A stretch of 64,000 nt of DNA. It comes from Silene conica. Lineage: Eukaryota > Streptophyta > Magnoliopsida > Caryophyllales > Caryophyllaceae. Numbering within the stretch: the stretch's first letter is position 1; every line of letters begins with the position of its first letter. This document shows positions 1-11,446 of the stretch, in pieces. The translations under genes were made by a program, and so were the position numbers. Under the pieces are notes generated by a model. The model did no database searches. It was not told the origin of the DNA and saw nothing but the letters and a program-made list of their open reading frames with translations. The stretch covers positions 30,058,001-30,122,000 of the forward strand of contig CM055318.2 of the NCBI GenBank assembly GCA_029255685.2, given 5' to 3'.

Positions 1-28
1 CCATCAAAGCTAAAAAAGATTCCTCGAC

Positions 29-33
29 AATTC
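29..33. repeat. Target-site duplication, left copy (AATTC)
   Basis: The five bases AATTC directly precede the TG of the left LTR, and the same five bases follow the CA of the right LTR at 10683-10687. A perfect 5-bp duplication is what a Ty3/gypsy integrase leaves, so it fixes both element boundaries. Confidence 0.95.
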
Positions 34-439
34 TGTAACACCCCCATTTATTTAAGGGCCTGTACTAGGACTCCCCAAATAAATAAGGGTGTTACCATCT
101 CGGTTTCCCGAGGCAGTAGATACAAATAAAAGAACACAGTACTTTATTATTAAAGGTTAACTCAACACAAGTTCTACAACTGTTTCCAAAACTGTCTCAA
201 AAGATAAAGGAACATTCTACAACTCATGAAAGAACTACTATGGTGATCTAGACACTGTCTGGTCTGGTCCGGATCCAAGCTCAATCCAATTAGCTCCCAT
301 AGTCTCAAGCACCTATCAATCTGCTCCCCAATAAGTTGGTTCATCACAGATGATCACGAATACACAGGGTCAACCACAAGGTTGAGTAGAGGAAAATAAA
401 CAATCAAAACATTACTAAAAATAGAAAGTCAATCATCTT

Positions 440-600
440 CACTCCGAATCACAAGACCCAATATTCTCCGCACCAATCACAAGACCCATTATTCTCCACA
501 CCAGTCACAAGACTCATTATCTCCACACCAATCACAAGACCCAATATACTCCGCACCAATCACAAGACCCAATATACTCCGCTCGATATCACAAGACCCA
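440..600. repeat. ~27-bp tandem repeats inside the LTR
   Basis: About six imperfect copies of a unit like ATCACAAGACCCAATATTCT follow one another with CCGCACCA-type spacers. The same array is in the other LTR at about 9908-10075, so it predates insertion. Confidence 0.8.
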
Positions 601-939
601 TGGTTCATCACATTATATCGTATCACAGAATTATGCAGTCAATTAAACTCAATATACCAATCATATGATAATAAGATGAACATAGTTAACATCAAATAAG
701 TAGATTACTCATCACGTGTATACGGTATTCCCCTACCTCAAATTGCAGGAGCGCAGTCAATCACAAGCTCGCTAGAAATGTTCTACGCGAAAACCGTTAC
801 TAGACTTCTGATCAAATCTAGGGGAAAAAGCAAGACCAAGACTGGCCGTGAGAACCCTCCTTCTCTTCTGTGTGGTGGCGGCAGTAGACTTAGGGTATTA
901 GTTGTGTGGAAGATAGGTAAGAAGTAGGGTGGATGCTAC

Positions 940-951
940 TTCTTATATGGC
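940..951 (-). promoter_or_regulatory. TATA-like box in LTR
   Basis: The minus strand reads CATATAAGAAG here, and likewise at 10411-10421 in the other LTR. It is the only good TATA-type sequence in the LTR. Its role is inferred from position. Confidence 0.4.
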
Positions 952-1198
952 GGCATGAGGAGTGTTTTCGTGGGGTATGAGTGTTTGTGAGTTTTGTTAG
1001 GGTTTTTCGACACCATGGGCTGTTGTGCTATGCACAACAATCGAGGCCCAAAGCTCAACCTTGAGGTCCCGTGTTCGAAACCCACGAGAGGCATGAAGCA
1101 AAATAAAAGTTTGTATATAAATCAAGTACTAAACCGCTTAAACTATCTTTACGTCAAAATTAAGATAAACATCGTAATTAAATATTCGAGGTATTACA

Positions 1199-1215
1199 GT
1201 CTTCCACCCTTAAAA
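1199..1215 (-). other. Polypurine tract of the Tekay-like element
   Basis: Directly beside the 3' LTR the minus strand reads AAGGGTGGAAGAC, a purine-rich run in the exact place where plus-strand DNA priming occurs in LTR retrotransposons. Confidence 0.8.
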
Positions 1216-1355
1216 TGAATTTCGTCCCGAAGTTCAACCACACTCAGGTGACAACCAATCCCACTCAAACGAACTCGGAACACAAAACATTAATCACACA
1301 CAGAAATGTCACATTCCACCCCCCTTAAAGAAGAGTTACGTCCCCGTAACATACC
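1216..1355. other. 3' untranslated part of the Tekay-like element
   Basis: Short non-coding stretch between the end of the integrase/chromodomain frame and the polypurine tract. I see no gene in it. Confidence 0.6.
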
Positions 1356-2390
1356 TTAATCAAACAGATGCGGGTAACGCTCTCTCATGGATGCCTCGGC
1401 CTCCCATGTAGCTTCCTCCAGATTATGGTTGGTCCACAGAACTTTCACCAACACCGTCTCCCCATTCCGAGTCTTTCGCACCTTCATGTCTAGGATTTCC
1501 TTTGGAGTCTCAACGTAGGATAACTGCTCATCTACCTCAATCACCTCGTGGCGTAAGACATGAGATGAATCAGTCACATACTTTCTTAATTGAGACACAT
1601 GGAACACATTATGGATCTTGGATAGGGCAGGAGGTAAAGCTAGCCAGTATGCCACCTCTCCAACTCTGTCCAAAATCTCGAATGGTCCAATAAACTTCTG
1701 GCTCAGCTTGTCACGCTTCTCAAACCTCATCACACCCTTCATTGGAGATACTTTCAGCAGGACCTTCTCTCCCGACTCGAACGAAATATCGCTCCTCTTT
1801 AAGTCTGCATAGCTCTTCTGCCTATCCTGGGCAACCCTCATTTTTTGTCGAATAACCTGTACCTGTTCTACCATCTCATGGATCATATCTGGCCCTAACG
1901 TCACAACATCGGCTCGATCATCCCAACACACAGGGCTCCGACACTTCCTCCCATACAAAGCCTCAAAAGGGGCCATCCCTATACTGGCATGATAGCTGTT
2001 GTTATATGAGAACTCTATCAATCCCAGTCGATCCTCACAAGATCCGCCGAACTCGAGTACACATGCTCTCAACATCGTCCTCTCAGTCTGGCCATCGGTA
2101 GCTGGATGGAAAGCTGTACTCATCTTCAACTGGGTACCCAAAGCGGCCTGCAACTCCTGCCAAAACCTAGATATGAACCTCGAGTCTCGATCTGAAACAA
2201 TGTCCTTGGGCACCCCATGCAACTTGACTACATTCTGAACATATGACTTAGCCAACTCAGCTTTACTCCAGGTATTTTTCATGGGAATAAAATGAGCAGA
2301 CTTAGTCAAGCGATCTACAATTACCTAAATCATGTTGTTGCCCTTCTGAGTCCGAGGCAACCCCACGATGAAGTCCATAGAGATATTTTC
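1356..2390 (-). pseudogene. Tekay integrase, C-terminal half with chromodomain-like end
   Basis: The minus-strand frame reads through the second half of the integrase core (SDRDSRF box; then TDGQTER, holding the catalytic glutamate region) and then GPFEI and KIHNVFHVSQL segments typical of Ty3/gypsy integrase C-termini. It ends in a stretch like VLVKVLWTNHNLEEATWEAE, which resembles a chromodomain of the Tekay type. The first half of the integrase lies beyond the hAT insertion at 5411-5982, and both sides agree in frame when the hAT and its duplication are disregarded. A stop codon at 2325-2327 (TAG on the minus strand) breaks the frame near the hAT junction. The product would insert cDNA into chromatin; here it is dead. 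Confidence 0.9.
2383..2390. repeat. 8-bp hAT target-site duplication, left
   Basis: ATATTTTC here against TTATTTTC at 5411-5418, seven of eight matching. An 8-bp duplication is the hAT signature. Confidence 0.75.
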
Positions 2391-5300
2391 TAGACCTGGC
2401 AAAAATATACCGAACCCGAATAATGGATCGAAATTACCTGAACCGACACCTGACCGTACATCTGAAATATATAACTTCAACTTCATCCGAAACCTGAATC
2501 AACCTGAATTGAATCGAAACCGAACCGAATTTGTAATATCCGAAATAAACCTGAAATCGAATGAACCTGAACCGTTTCAACCTGAACTGTTTTGATCTGA
2601 ACCGAAACTTACCTGAACCGATTTCTACCCGTAAAATGATAACTAAAATCCAACATTTCAACCCGAAATGACCCGAATGTTAAAAAATAAAAGTCAAAAC
2701 ATAATCATATTAAAAAACAAAACATAAAGTTTTTCACAATTTCACTTGTTTAGCCTTAAACCTCTAATTTTGTTCTTTTTTTTTTTTTTAGTAAAAGTTA
2801 AGTACTCCGTATAAAATATATTAAGAACAAAAGTACATTATGAGACTACATCTAATACAAGTAATCCTAAGCTAAGATTACCCTACAGGACTCGCTCATC
2901 TATTAGCAAGAATCTTTCTTAGTCAATTAGTCTGCTTGTCTTGCATCTTGCAATCCTCTTTGTATTTTCTTCTTTTGAAAAAAAGGCTCATGTCCAAGTC
3001 CTAGTTCCACGGTTCACTACTTATCTACATTTTTGTGATAGGTTAAGACATTCATTCCCGCCAAGTAAGAGGAAAGAACTCTTCCAGTAGATCCTGGATC
3101 TAGGCAAGCGACTATATATGCGACGCTTCCGTCAACAAAGAAGTAAGGGGGTGGAATTCCAGCCGAATCTCTAGAATAACTCCATGAATTCTACCGATCT
3201 ACACGGCCAGAATCACGCATATCTGCTAGTACTTTGACAGGGGATTGCATTCGCAGGCAAAACCCACTGCACGCCCCAATGCTACACCACTGCCATCCTC
3301 AAAAGAACACGACAATGCTAGCTTCAGGGTGCTACTCTGCCTGAACAGCAGCAGTTCCTGCACACTACTGTACTTGCCATTAAAAAGTAAAGACAGTAGT
3401 TTTTTGAAGATGATTTCAAAGTACAGAACAAGATGTATATATAGGCACAATTTAGGCGGTAAAATAACTCATCTCGTCTTCATTTTCGCGGGTAATTTGA
3501 TGGAAAGCGTAAAAATAATTCCAAATTCTCCAAAAATTGGAGCCAAAATATGATTAGTTCCGATTTTTGTTGAACTGAAAGAAATAAAGTAAATAAATCA
3601 ATTATTTTTACAATATATGACTGCGAATTTATTCAATTTAACGGAAAAGATTAAAAGAATTTGAAAGAAGAGATTTAGTTAAACAATATAACTTACCAAA
3701 AGCCCAAATCCGAAAATTTTACAAATCAGAAAAATAATTAATTAAAAAATTAGGGATAATTAAGGATTTACTTACCATAATGAGAAATCCTTTCCATATT
3801 TACAAATTTACGATAACTTATATAATGATATTTGAGTTTTTTAATTTTTATGCTATGGAAGAATGAAGATAACGACGGATCGGACGGAACTCATGGAAGA
3901 TTGGAATTTGGAACTTGGAAAGTTGGAAGAGATAAATAATTAGATATTAAGTAAGAATTAAGATATTAAATTGTTAAACTGATAGAGTGATAGAAGAGGA
4001 AAGTGAGAAAGTTAGAGGGATCAGGGATATGGGCCTTTGGGTTAAGAGTGAAGACGCCAAAATTTTAATTAGACTTTTAGTCTTCTAGACTTTACTAATT
4101 TTAGTAGTTTACTATTTAGTTTGCTATATTTTTTGTTTTTTTATATCTTAATTATTTGATACGAGTCGATCATGCAACACGGTCACACGGACACGGATAC
4201 ATGAATACTGAATACTGAATACATGAATAAATGATAAAATGAATACACATTTTATAAAATGAATACACGGTCACACGGACACGGATACACGAGTCATGCA
4301 ACATGTCCCAAAAATTTATACGAATATAAATATATAGTTGAACCACTAAAATTCAAGATGAAATTGTAAACTTAGTTTATTTTTATATAATATAATAATT
4401 AATAGAGTATAATATAGGCTGTATGGCCATATAGGTCAATATAAACTTAAATTAAAGCTTTGCGAAATTTTAAAATAAAAGGTTGAGCTTCTTGGATGAT
4501 GGCTCATTAGTTAGATTTTTTATTTTTTTTTAACAGTTATTACTTTATTAGTATAAAGCTGAAATCGACTCATCGAGTGAGATGTTACTACAAATAAATT
4601 CAAATCATTTGCGAGTCGGATGGATTGTAGTTTTATTCTCGATAACTATTCGGCTTTACTTTAAGTTCATTTAATAAACCTAGTGTTAATGGATATATTT
4701 AAGAAATTAAAATCACCTTAACAAACTCGAGTTACAACATAAATATACTCTCTTAGTTTCATTTATCATTTTTCATAGCGATAAGTAATAAGTGATACGA
4801 TCTTTCAATGGAGTATATACTATATAGGATGAAATAATCACGATAAAATAAAGATAACTTAATATTGAAAATTGTTAAATATTTTATGATCACTTTATCA
4901 AGTACTTGTATTATATACGAATTTCTACTATTTCACATTTGCATGTTTGACTCTTCATGATCAAACTATTCATATATATAAATACCAAATAAAAATAAAT
5001 ATTAGATAAGTAAAAAATATAAAATCAAGTTATAGCATTATATTAATTACAATTAAAAACAATGAAATACGATCCGACAAAAAGAATCTAAAATTCACTT
5101 ACAAAAATAAATGATATATAAAAATAAAATAAACACTTAGAAACTTATTTGTCCATGCACATCCGATTCGGATATGACTCGAATTGAATCTCATCTGCTT
5201 CGATATTCACCCGATCCGAATCTAATTTGCTCCGATATTGACCGAACTCGAACCTGAACCGACTTGAAATATTTACAACCGATAAAATGCGGTAACCGAA

Positions 5301-5410
5301 TCCAATCTGAATTGAACCGAACTGAAATCGAAATTAAAGGCCAACCGAGATAACCCGTTCGAAAAGAACCCGATCCGAAACTGATCTGATTGACCTGTTT
5401 GCCAGGTCTA
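2391..5410. mobile_element. Non-autonomous hAT element, 3.0 kb, inserted in Tekay integrase
   Basis: Terminal inverted repeats TAGACCTGGCAAA (2391-2403) and its exact complement at 5398-5410 flank the segment, with a near-perfect 8-bp duplication outside. The subterminal 250 bp at each end are built from short degenerate repeats around AACCTGAACCGA. The rest is AT-rich with no transposase frame, so it depends on a helper. About 3000-3450 is less AT-rich and may be captured sequence. A doubled motif, CACGGTCACACGGACACGG, lies at about 4178 and 4267. Confidence 0.88.
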
Positions 5411-5982
5411 TTATTTTCCCACTTCCACTCTGGCACATCTAGAGACTGAATTTTTCCTTGAGGTCTCTTATGCCCCCCTTTCACCCTTTGACATGTCAAA
5501 CACCTCGACACAAACTCCGCGACTTCCTTCTTCATATTTGGCCACCAGAACGTCTTCTTAAGGTCCTTGTACAACTTATCACCCCCTAGGTAAACGGAAT
5601 ACGGCGTAGCGTGAGCTTCAATTAGGATTTTCTTCTTTAGCTCTCCAACATCCGGAACACACCATCGTCCACTGAACCTCAAACTACCATCAGTATGGAT
5701 ACTGAATTTGGTTGTAGTCTCCCCACTCCCACTCTCGATCATCTCGCGCCACCTCTGGATCTTCGCATCATTCTTTTGTAACTCCCGAATCTCCCCATAC
5801 AACTCAGGCTCCACAGTCAAATCACTAAGAGTATCCCCTTTCCGGATCATGAAAATTCCCATCTCCCTTAGTTCACCATGCAACCTCACTCGCGACCTGA
5901 CACAACTCAAAGCATGAACAGACTTCCTACTTAGGGCATCTGCTACCACATTTGCCTTGCCTTTGTGGTAAACAATCTGCAT
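5411..5982 (-). pseudogene. Tekay RNase H end and integrase N-terminal half
   Basis: The minus-strand frame starts in the end of RNase H (YHKGKANVVADALSRK). It runs through a protein tail to the integrase zinc-binding domain (one His in EAHATPYS, a CLTC pair downstream, with tyrosine at the place where the family usually has the second histidine) and stops at WKWEN, where the hAT begins. It is in the same frame as the RT piece upstream, separated by stops at 6001-6003 and 6109-6111. Confidence 0.9.
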
Positions 5983-6108
5983 GTCATAGTCTCCAATTAA
6001 TTATATCCACCTTCTCTGCCTCATGTTCAACTCTCGCTGGGTGTAGATATACTTCAAACTCTTGTGATCCGAAAACACCTTAAAAGTGGCTCCATAAAGG
6101 TAATGTCG
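5983..6108 (-). pseudogene. RNase H bridge between two stop codons
   Basis: The minus strand still translates as RNase H ([16 protein letters not shown], then NMRQRRW) in frame with both neighbours. It is bounded by TAG at 6109-6111 and TAA at 6001-6003. Confidence 0.8.
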
Positions 6109-7497
6109 CTACAATTTAAGTGCAAAGACCACTGCTCCCAATTCCAAATCATGAGTCGGATAATTTTCCTCATAGGTCTTCAATTGGCGAGAAGCATACG
6201 CGATCACTCTCCCATTCTGCATTAGCACACAACCCAGTCCATGCTTTGAAGCGTTAGTATAAACTTCAAAATTATCACTCCCGACAGGCAAAGCGAGGAT
6301 AGGAGCTGTTGTCAGACGTTCCTTAAGGGTCAGGAATGCCTTCTCACAACTCTCATCCCAGATGAAACGGTTCTCCTTCCTCATTAATGACGTCAAGGGC
6401 TTTGCTATCTTCGAAAAATCCTTGACGAACCTCCGATAATAACCGACCAATCCCAGGAAGCTTCGAATCTCACTCACATTCTTCGGACTTTGCCACTTCG
6501 TCACAGCCTCGATCTTACTAGGGTCGACAGACACCCCCTCCATGGAAATTACATGCCCCAGAAACGCGACTTTCTCCAACCAGAACTCACACTTGCTCAG
6601 CTTAGCATTGAGCTTATGCTCCTCCAGGGTCTGAAGTACTTTCCTCAAATGATCCTCGTGCTCTTCCGCATTCTTGGAATACACTAGGATATCATCTATG
6701 AATACCACCACGAACTTATCCAGATATGGGCTAAAGACTCGGTTCATCAAGTCCATGAACACAGCTGGAGCGTTAGTCAAGCCGAATGGCATAACCACAA
6801 ATTCATAGTGGCCATACCTCGTTCTGAAAGCGGTCTTTGGAATATCTTCATCTTTTATTCTCAACTGGTGATACCCGGATCTCAAATCAATCTTAGAGAA
6901 AACCCCAGCCCCACTTAACTGATCTAACAGGTCGTCAATTATGGGCAAAGGATATCGGTTCTTGATGGTCACATTATTCAGCTCTCGATAGTCAACACAA
7001 AGCCTCAAACTCCCATCTTTCTTCTTCACAAATAATACAGGTGCTCCCCAGGGTGACACACTGGGTCGGATGAATCCTTTCTCAGCTAGTTCATCCAACT
7101 GCTTCTTCAATCCCTCCATCTCCTTCGGTCCCATACGGTACGGTGATTTAGATATTGGTCCCGCCCCTGGTTTTAGGTCAATGGAAAATTCCACTTCCCT
7201 CCTTGGCGGTAACCCTGGAACGTCATCTCGGAATACTCCCTCAAACTCCCGCACCACAGGTATCTCACTAGTCTTAGGGGTCTCAGCCTCACAATTCCAC
7301 ATCTGGCATAAGATTAGACTATCTCCTTTCCTCAAGCTAGACTTAAGGGTATTAACGGAAATGAATTTGACTTTAGGTTTGACTAGATATCCCTTGTAAG
7401 ACACCCTCACTCCCTTAGGTCCCCTCAAGGAAATCTTCTTTTGATGACAGTCAATAAAAGCTCGGCACTTCCCCAGCCAGTCCATCCCCAGAATCAC
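6109..7497 (-). pseudogene. Tekay reverse transcriptase and start of RNase H
   Basis: A minus-strand frame of 462 codons. It opens with the protease tail (ILGMDWL) and continues with a Ty3/gypsy [32 protein letters not shown] and the catalytic FIDD box at 6691-6702 (residues about 266-269). The RNase H begins with YTNASKHG, where the family normally has the first catalytic aspartate, so an Asp-to-Asn change is likely. The frame ends at a premature TAG (6109-6111). Its first codon is GTG at 7495-7497, out of frame with the gag-protease frame that ends at 7494, so protease and RT are separated by a frame change that may be an indel. Confidence 0.92.
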
Positions 7498-9044
7498 CTC
7501 AAAACCCCCAGTGGAAATTCTATGAGGTCACAATAGAAAATTGCTTCCCCGATTTTGATGGGTACACTTCTATAAACTCTATTACAAGATATCGACTCTC
7601 CTGAAGGTATGGTTACTGAATCCGCGACCAAATCAAACCTCTCAAGTTCTAAGGCCCTAACATGCTCTCTAGACACAAAAGAATGGGTAGCCCCGGAATC
7701 GAAAAGTACAAAAGTAGGTTTAGAGTTCACGAGAAAAGTACCGGTCACAACATGGGCATCATCTTTAGCTGCCTGTTTCCCCATGGCAAGAAGCTTGCCA
7801 CTGGATTTAGCTCCACTCTGACTGGCAGTAGATGTAACAGCCTGCTGATTTCCTTCCGCTCCTGTCTTCTGGCTGTTTCCACCTCCAATGTACTGATTCT
7901 GATACGAACGGTTCTGATAATTGTTGTAGTTTTTCTGATAATTGCTACTGCCTCCAGACTTCGCTCCCACACCATAGCCTGACATGGGTGTATGGTACCC
8001 ACTGCTACCATAAGATTGAGTACGTGGTCCAGTATACCCTGATGTCGGCGTACGATGACCTCCGGACTGGTTTCCCCCAGATGAGCGACATACCGCCTGT
8101 TTGTGCCCCGTCTTTCCATAGCCAAAGCAAACTATTCCAATCGAACCACTGCCAGAACCTCCACTCCTGTAGTTACTCCCAATCTGATTCCTTACACTGC
8201 CTGAGGCGCTGCTGTTGAAGTACCCGCTGTACTTATTGGTGCTTTGCTTCTTCGACCCAGAACTTTCAGTCACCACTTCAGCCTTCCTCTTTTCAGACTT
8301 TGTCTTCTTGTCCTCCTTAATCATTTCTGAGAGCCTCTCCGCCCCCCCAGCCCTTAAGTAGATATCTCGGACTGTGGTGGGCGGAGCCGCAATAAGCCTC
8401 TTCTTGATATTTATTGTCAACCCCCTCTCAAACTTCATTGCCAGCATAGCATCATCAAAACCCATTTCCCCCACATAGCTCAGCAACTGGATGAACTTCC
8501 GATAATAGGCCTCCACCGTCATATCCTCTGTCATTCGGAAGGTATCGAACTCCTCTCTCAGCTTACTTTTCTGGAATTCTGGTAGGAACACTTCATATAG
8601 GATCCTCTTAAACGCGATCCAGGCGACAAACTCGGTCCCATCCTCTCTAGCTGCTTCTCGAATTTCTCCTTTGTTTCCGGTCCACCAATCACCGGCCATA
8701 CCTCGAAGATAGTGGGCTGCTTGGTCAACCCTCAGTTCTTCGGGGCAATCCACCAGTTCAAACAAATTACTGAATTCCCGGCACCATGCTCCTAGCAAAT
8801 GAGGTTCCCCCTCCCCAGTGAATTGGGTAGGGTTATGCGTCGCAATGATAGTGCTCATCTTCGCGTAATCCATGCGTTTGGCCTTTAGAGCCTCATTCTC
8901 TGCTATCAAACGATCCAACTCCTCTTGAGTGATATTAGCGACATTATTTCTTCTCGGAGGCATCACTATATTACAAAGAAAAGAAATTAGTCCCGGCTCA
9001 AATGGGCACTCACTTGGATTAGGGCTATATTCCCCAAGCATCAA
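7494..9044 (-). CDS. Tekay gag and aspartic protease
   Basis: A minus-strand frame of 516 codons. Residues about 60-230 look like the retrotransposon gag core ([33 protein letters not shown]). A Ser/Gly/Tyr-rich linker holds a zinc knuckle near residues 305-318 that reads [14 protein letters not shown], with Tyr where the second zinc Cys belongs. The protease active site DSGATHS is at about residue 449. The frame ends in the protease without the expected flap end because of the frame change near 7497. The true start may be the internal Met at about residue 27 (MPPRRNN), which is the usual start style; the longer frame is given as read. Confidence 0.88.
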   Translation of the reverse strand: MMLGEYSPNPSECPFEPGLISFLCNIVMPPRRNNVANITQEELDRLIAENEALKAKRMDYAKMSTIIATHNPTQFTGEGEPHLLGAWCREFSNLFELVDCPEELRVDQAAHYLRGMAGDWWTGNKGEIREAAREDGTEFVAWIAFKRILYEVFLPEFQKSKLREEFDTFRMTEDMTVEAYYRKFIQLLSYVGEMGFDDAMLAMKFERGLTINIKKRLIAAPPTTVRDIYLRAGGAERLSEMIKEDKKTKSEKRKAEVVTESSGSKKQSTNKYSGYFNSSASGSVRNQIGSNYRSGGSGSGSIGIVCFGYGKTGHKQAVCRSSGGNQSGGHRTPTSGYTGPRTQSYGSSGYHTPMSGYGVGAKSGGSSNYQKNYNNYQNRSYQNQYIGGGNSQKTGAEGNQQAVTSTASQSGAKSSGKLLAMGKQAAKDDAHVVTGTFLVNSKPTFVLFDSGATHSFVSREHVRALELERFDLVADSVTIPSGESISCNRVYRSVPIKIGEAIFYCDLIEFPLGVLR

Positions 9045-9485
9045 AGTCCATAAACAACTAACATACTGAGTAATACTTATCTATAACATGGCTCAGGGGT
9101 CACATAACCGCATATCACTAGACATGATAATTTACTGATATGACTCAAATCACCTCATGCGTCCATAACATCATACATCCTTTGTATACATACAAACAAA
9201 ATTCCTTCATGCACATATCCTTACTGGCTTATCCAGGTTATTCACATATAAGAACATTCTCATCACAATTCACCATTACTACCATTTCCTCTTATTCTAC
9301 CCTTTTCTCTCGTATACACTCTGGGTTCCCGGGTAAAACTGAGAGGGCCAATGGTTCGGTGTGAGGGGGCCCCAGACTCATACTTTTCCTTTAGTGTGCT
9401 CCTAACAGTCCTATCCCGGGGTTCATTTTTATTTAGACTCATCCTACATTCATTAGGTTCATTAGGTTAGGCCTGAGGATCGTTC
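9045..9485 (-). other. Tekay 5' leader
   Basis: Non-coding leader between primer site and gag. It contains no significant frame and no repeat that I can see. Confidence 0.6.
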
Positions 9486-9497
9486 GCTCTAATACCA
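9486..9497 (-). other. Primer-binding site, initiator Met tRNA
   Basis: The minus strand reads TGGTATTAGAGC just inside the 5' LTR. Plant tRNA-iMet primer sites read TGGTATCAGAGC, so this is one mismatch away. Confidence 0.85.
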
Positions 9498-9500
9498 CTT

Positions 9501-10682
9501 TGTAACACCCCCATTTATTTAAGGGCCTGTACTAGGACTCCCCAGATAAATAAGGGTGTTACCATCTCGGTTTCCCGAGGCAGTAGATACAAAGGAAAGA
9601 ACACAGTACTTTATTATTAAAGGTTAACTCAAAACAAGTTCTACAACTGTTTCCAAAACTATCTCAAAAGATAAAGGAACATTCTAGAACTCATGAAAGA
9701 ACTACTATGGTGATCTAGACACTGTCTGGCCTGGTCCGGATCCAAACTCACTCCCTTTAGCTCCCATAGTCTCAAGCACCTGTCAATCTGCTCCCCAATA
9801 AGTTGGTTCATCACAGATGATCACGAATACACAGGGTCAACCACAAGATTGAGTAGAGGAAAATAAACAATCAAAACATTATTAAAAATAGAAAGTCAAT
9901 CATCTCCACTCTGAATCACAAGACCCAATATTCTCCGCACCAATCACAAGACCCATTATTCTCCAGACCAGTCACAAGACCCATTATCTCCACACCAATC
10001 ACAAGACCCAATATACTCCGCACCAATCACAAGACCCAATAAATATACTCCGCTCGATATCACAAGACCCATGGTTCATCACATTATATCGTATCACAGA
10101 ATTATGCAGTCAATTAAACTCAATATACCAATCATATGATAATAAGATGAACATAGTTAACATCAAATAAGTAGATTACTCATCACGTGTATACGATATT
10201 CCCCTACCTTAAATTGCAGGAGCGCAATCAATCACAAACTCGCTAGAAATGTTCCAAGCGAAAACTGTTACCTGACTTCTGATCACATCACGGGGAAAAA
10301 GCAAGACCAAGATTGGCCGTGAGAACCCTCCTTCTCTTCTGTGTGGTGGCGACAATAGACTTAGGGTATTAGTTGTGTGGAAGATAGGTCAGAAGTAGGG
10401 TGGATGCTACTTCTTATATGGCGGCATGGGGAGTGTATTCGTGGGGTATGAGTGTTTGTGAGTTTTGTTAGGGTTTTTCGACACCATGGGCTGTTGTGTT
10501 ATGCACAACAATCGAGGCCCAAAGCTCAACCTTGAGGTCCCGTGTTCGAACCCCACGAGTGGCATGAAGCAAAATAAAAGTTTGTATATAAATCAAGTAC
10601 TAATATCAAGTACTAAACCGCTTAAACTATCCTTACATCAAAATTAAGATAAACATCGTAATTAAATATTCGAGGTATTACA
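9501..10682 (-). repeat. 5' LTR of the Tekay-like element
   Basis: TGTAACACCC to GTATTACA, the pair of 34-1198. It contains the tandem array at about 9908-10075, a TATA-like box (10411-10421) and a small B-box-like motif (10542-10554). Confidence 0.95.
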
Positions 10683-10687
10683 AATTC
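10683..10687. repeat. Target-site duplication, right copy (AATTC)
   Basis: Exact match of 29-33, directly after the terminal CA of the 5' LTR. Confidence 0.95.
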
Positions 10688-10796
10688 TGTTTTGTGGGCC
10701 CAACTTATTTCACTCCAATAATAATTAGCGGACTGAAATGCCAATAATTCCATGCATTAAGTTAATGCAATGTCATCCATAAGGCAAATAATTGTT

Positions 10797-11100
10797 TGTG
10801 AAGGTTGAGGAGGAGCGGGTAATTTTGCTGCTCAATGCCAAGCTACTATTCCCGAGGTAAATGCTATTCATTTTAATAAACAAAGTTCATATCCACCGGG
10901 CACATTTTCCAATAATTATGACCCGAACTACAAATTTTATCCGAACTTGTCTTACACTAGCAATAATGTGCTAAACCCTCCACCTCAATGCAACTTTGTA
11001 CTCCAACCACAAAACAATTCCGTCCCTCACCAACAATTTAACCAACCACCTGGCTTCAAAAATCAACCACCACGACCACCACCACAAAACAACCAATGGG
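10797..11100 (+). pseudogene. Relic of a retrotransposon gag C-terminus
   Basis: In frame from 10797 the plus strand reads a decayed zinc knuckle: Cys-Glu-Gly, then a stop where the second Cys should be, then GGAGNFAAQC with Asn at the His position. A Pro/Asn/Gln-rich tail follows (SYPPGTFSNNYDPN, VLNPPPQ, QFNQPPGF). This style of tail follows the knuckle in Athila/Tat-like gag proteins. The fragment ends where the putative CACTA terminus begins (11101). It is the oldest layer on this side; the Tekay element inserted just upstream of it. Confidence 0.7.
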
Positions 11101-11446
11101 CACTACGCCAAATAAGATATGTATGCAATAACAGTCAAATAATGCATTTACCATTTTTAAATAAAAACACAGAACCGTTATTTCAACGGCGGTTGTTAAA
11201 TGTATACCACGGTTGAAAACCGTTATATAAATGCTAATAACGGTGCCAAAACCGACGTCGTAATTTACTATTGACAACGGTATAATGGTAACAAAACCAT
11301 TGTTGAATATTATATTGCAAGAAAACACGTTGTCATTCTTCCATATTGACAACGGTTCCAAATGGTTATCTATTATATTGATGAAATCTTAACAACGATC
11401 TTTTTAATTTAAAAACGTTGTAAATGATTAGAATTGGACAACGATT
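11101..11446. mobile_element. Putative left end of a CACTA-like element with subterminal repeats
   Basis: The segment starts CACTACGCCAAATAAG, a good CACTA-type terminus, directly after the gag relic. It then carries many copies of an AACGGT/ACCGTT-type motif, direct and inverted (about 11170-11440), as in CACTA subterminal regions. The series is broken by the copia insertion at 11447 and resumes at 18583. I assign it tentatively to the element that contains the Ulp1-like gene to the right. No matching right terminus was found. Confidence 0.5.

Larger units (their letters stand above)
34..1198 (-). repeat. 3' LTR of the Tekay-like element
   Basis: Begins TGTAACACCC and ends GTATTACA; it pairs with 9501-10682 along its whole length with scattered substitutions and small indels. 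Because the element is on the minus strand, this lower-coordinate copy is the 3' LTR. Confidence 0.95.
34..10682 (-). mobile_element. Ty3/gypsy retrotransposon, Tekay-like chromovirus, full length but disabled
   Basis: Read on the minus strand, the order is LTR (10682-9501), tRNA-iMet primer site, gag-protease, RT-RNase H, integrase with a C-terminal chromodomain-like segment, polypurine tract, LTR (1198-34). Domain order and the chromodomain-like tail place it with plant chromoviruses; Tekay is my best lineage guess from protein style, not a computed tree. A 3020-bp hAT element (2391-5410) sits inside the integrase. Three in-frame stops and a frame change between protease and RT show it cannot be autonomous. 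By eye the two LTRs differ at a few percent of positions, so it is older than the Athila element further right. Confidence 0.93.

Noticed and set aside
1071..1083. A tRNA gene or SINE at the B-box-like motif
   Set aside because: No cloverleaf and no A-box at the right distance; the motif lies within an LTR.
1502..2238. Plus-strand frames opposite the Tekay integrase
   Set aside because: Shadows of the minus-strand integrase reading.
3245..3553. Open plus-strand frame of 102 codons inside the 3-kb hAT
   Set aside because: No recognisable protein and no initiation context. Kept only as part of the possible captured stretch.
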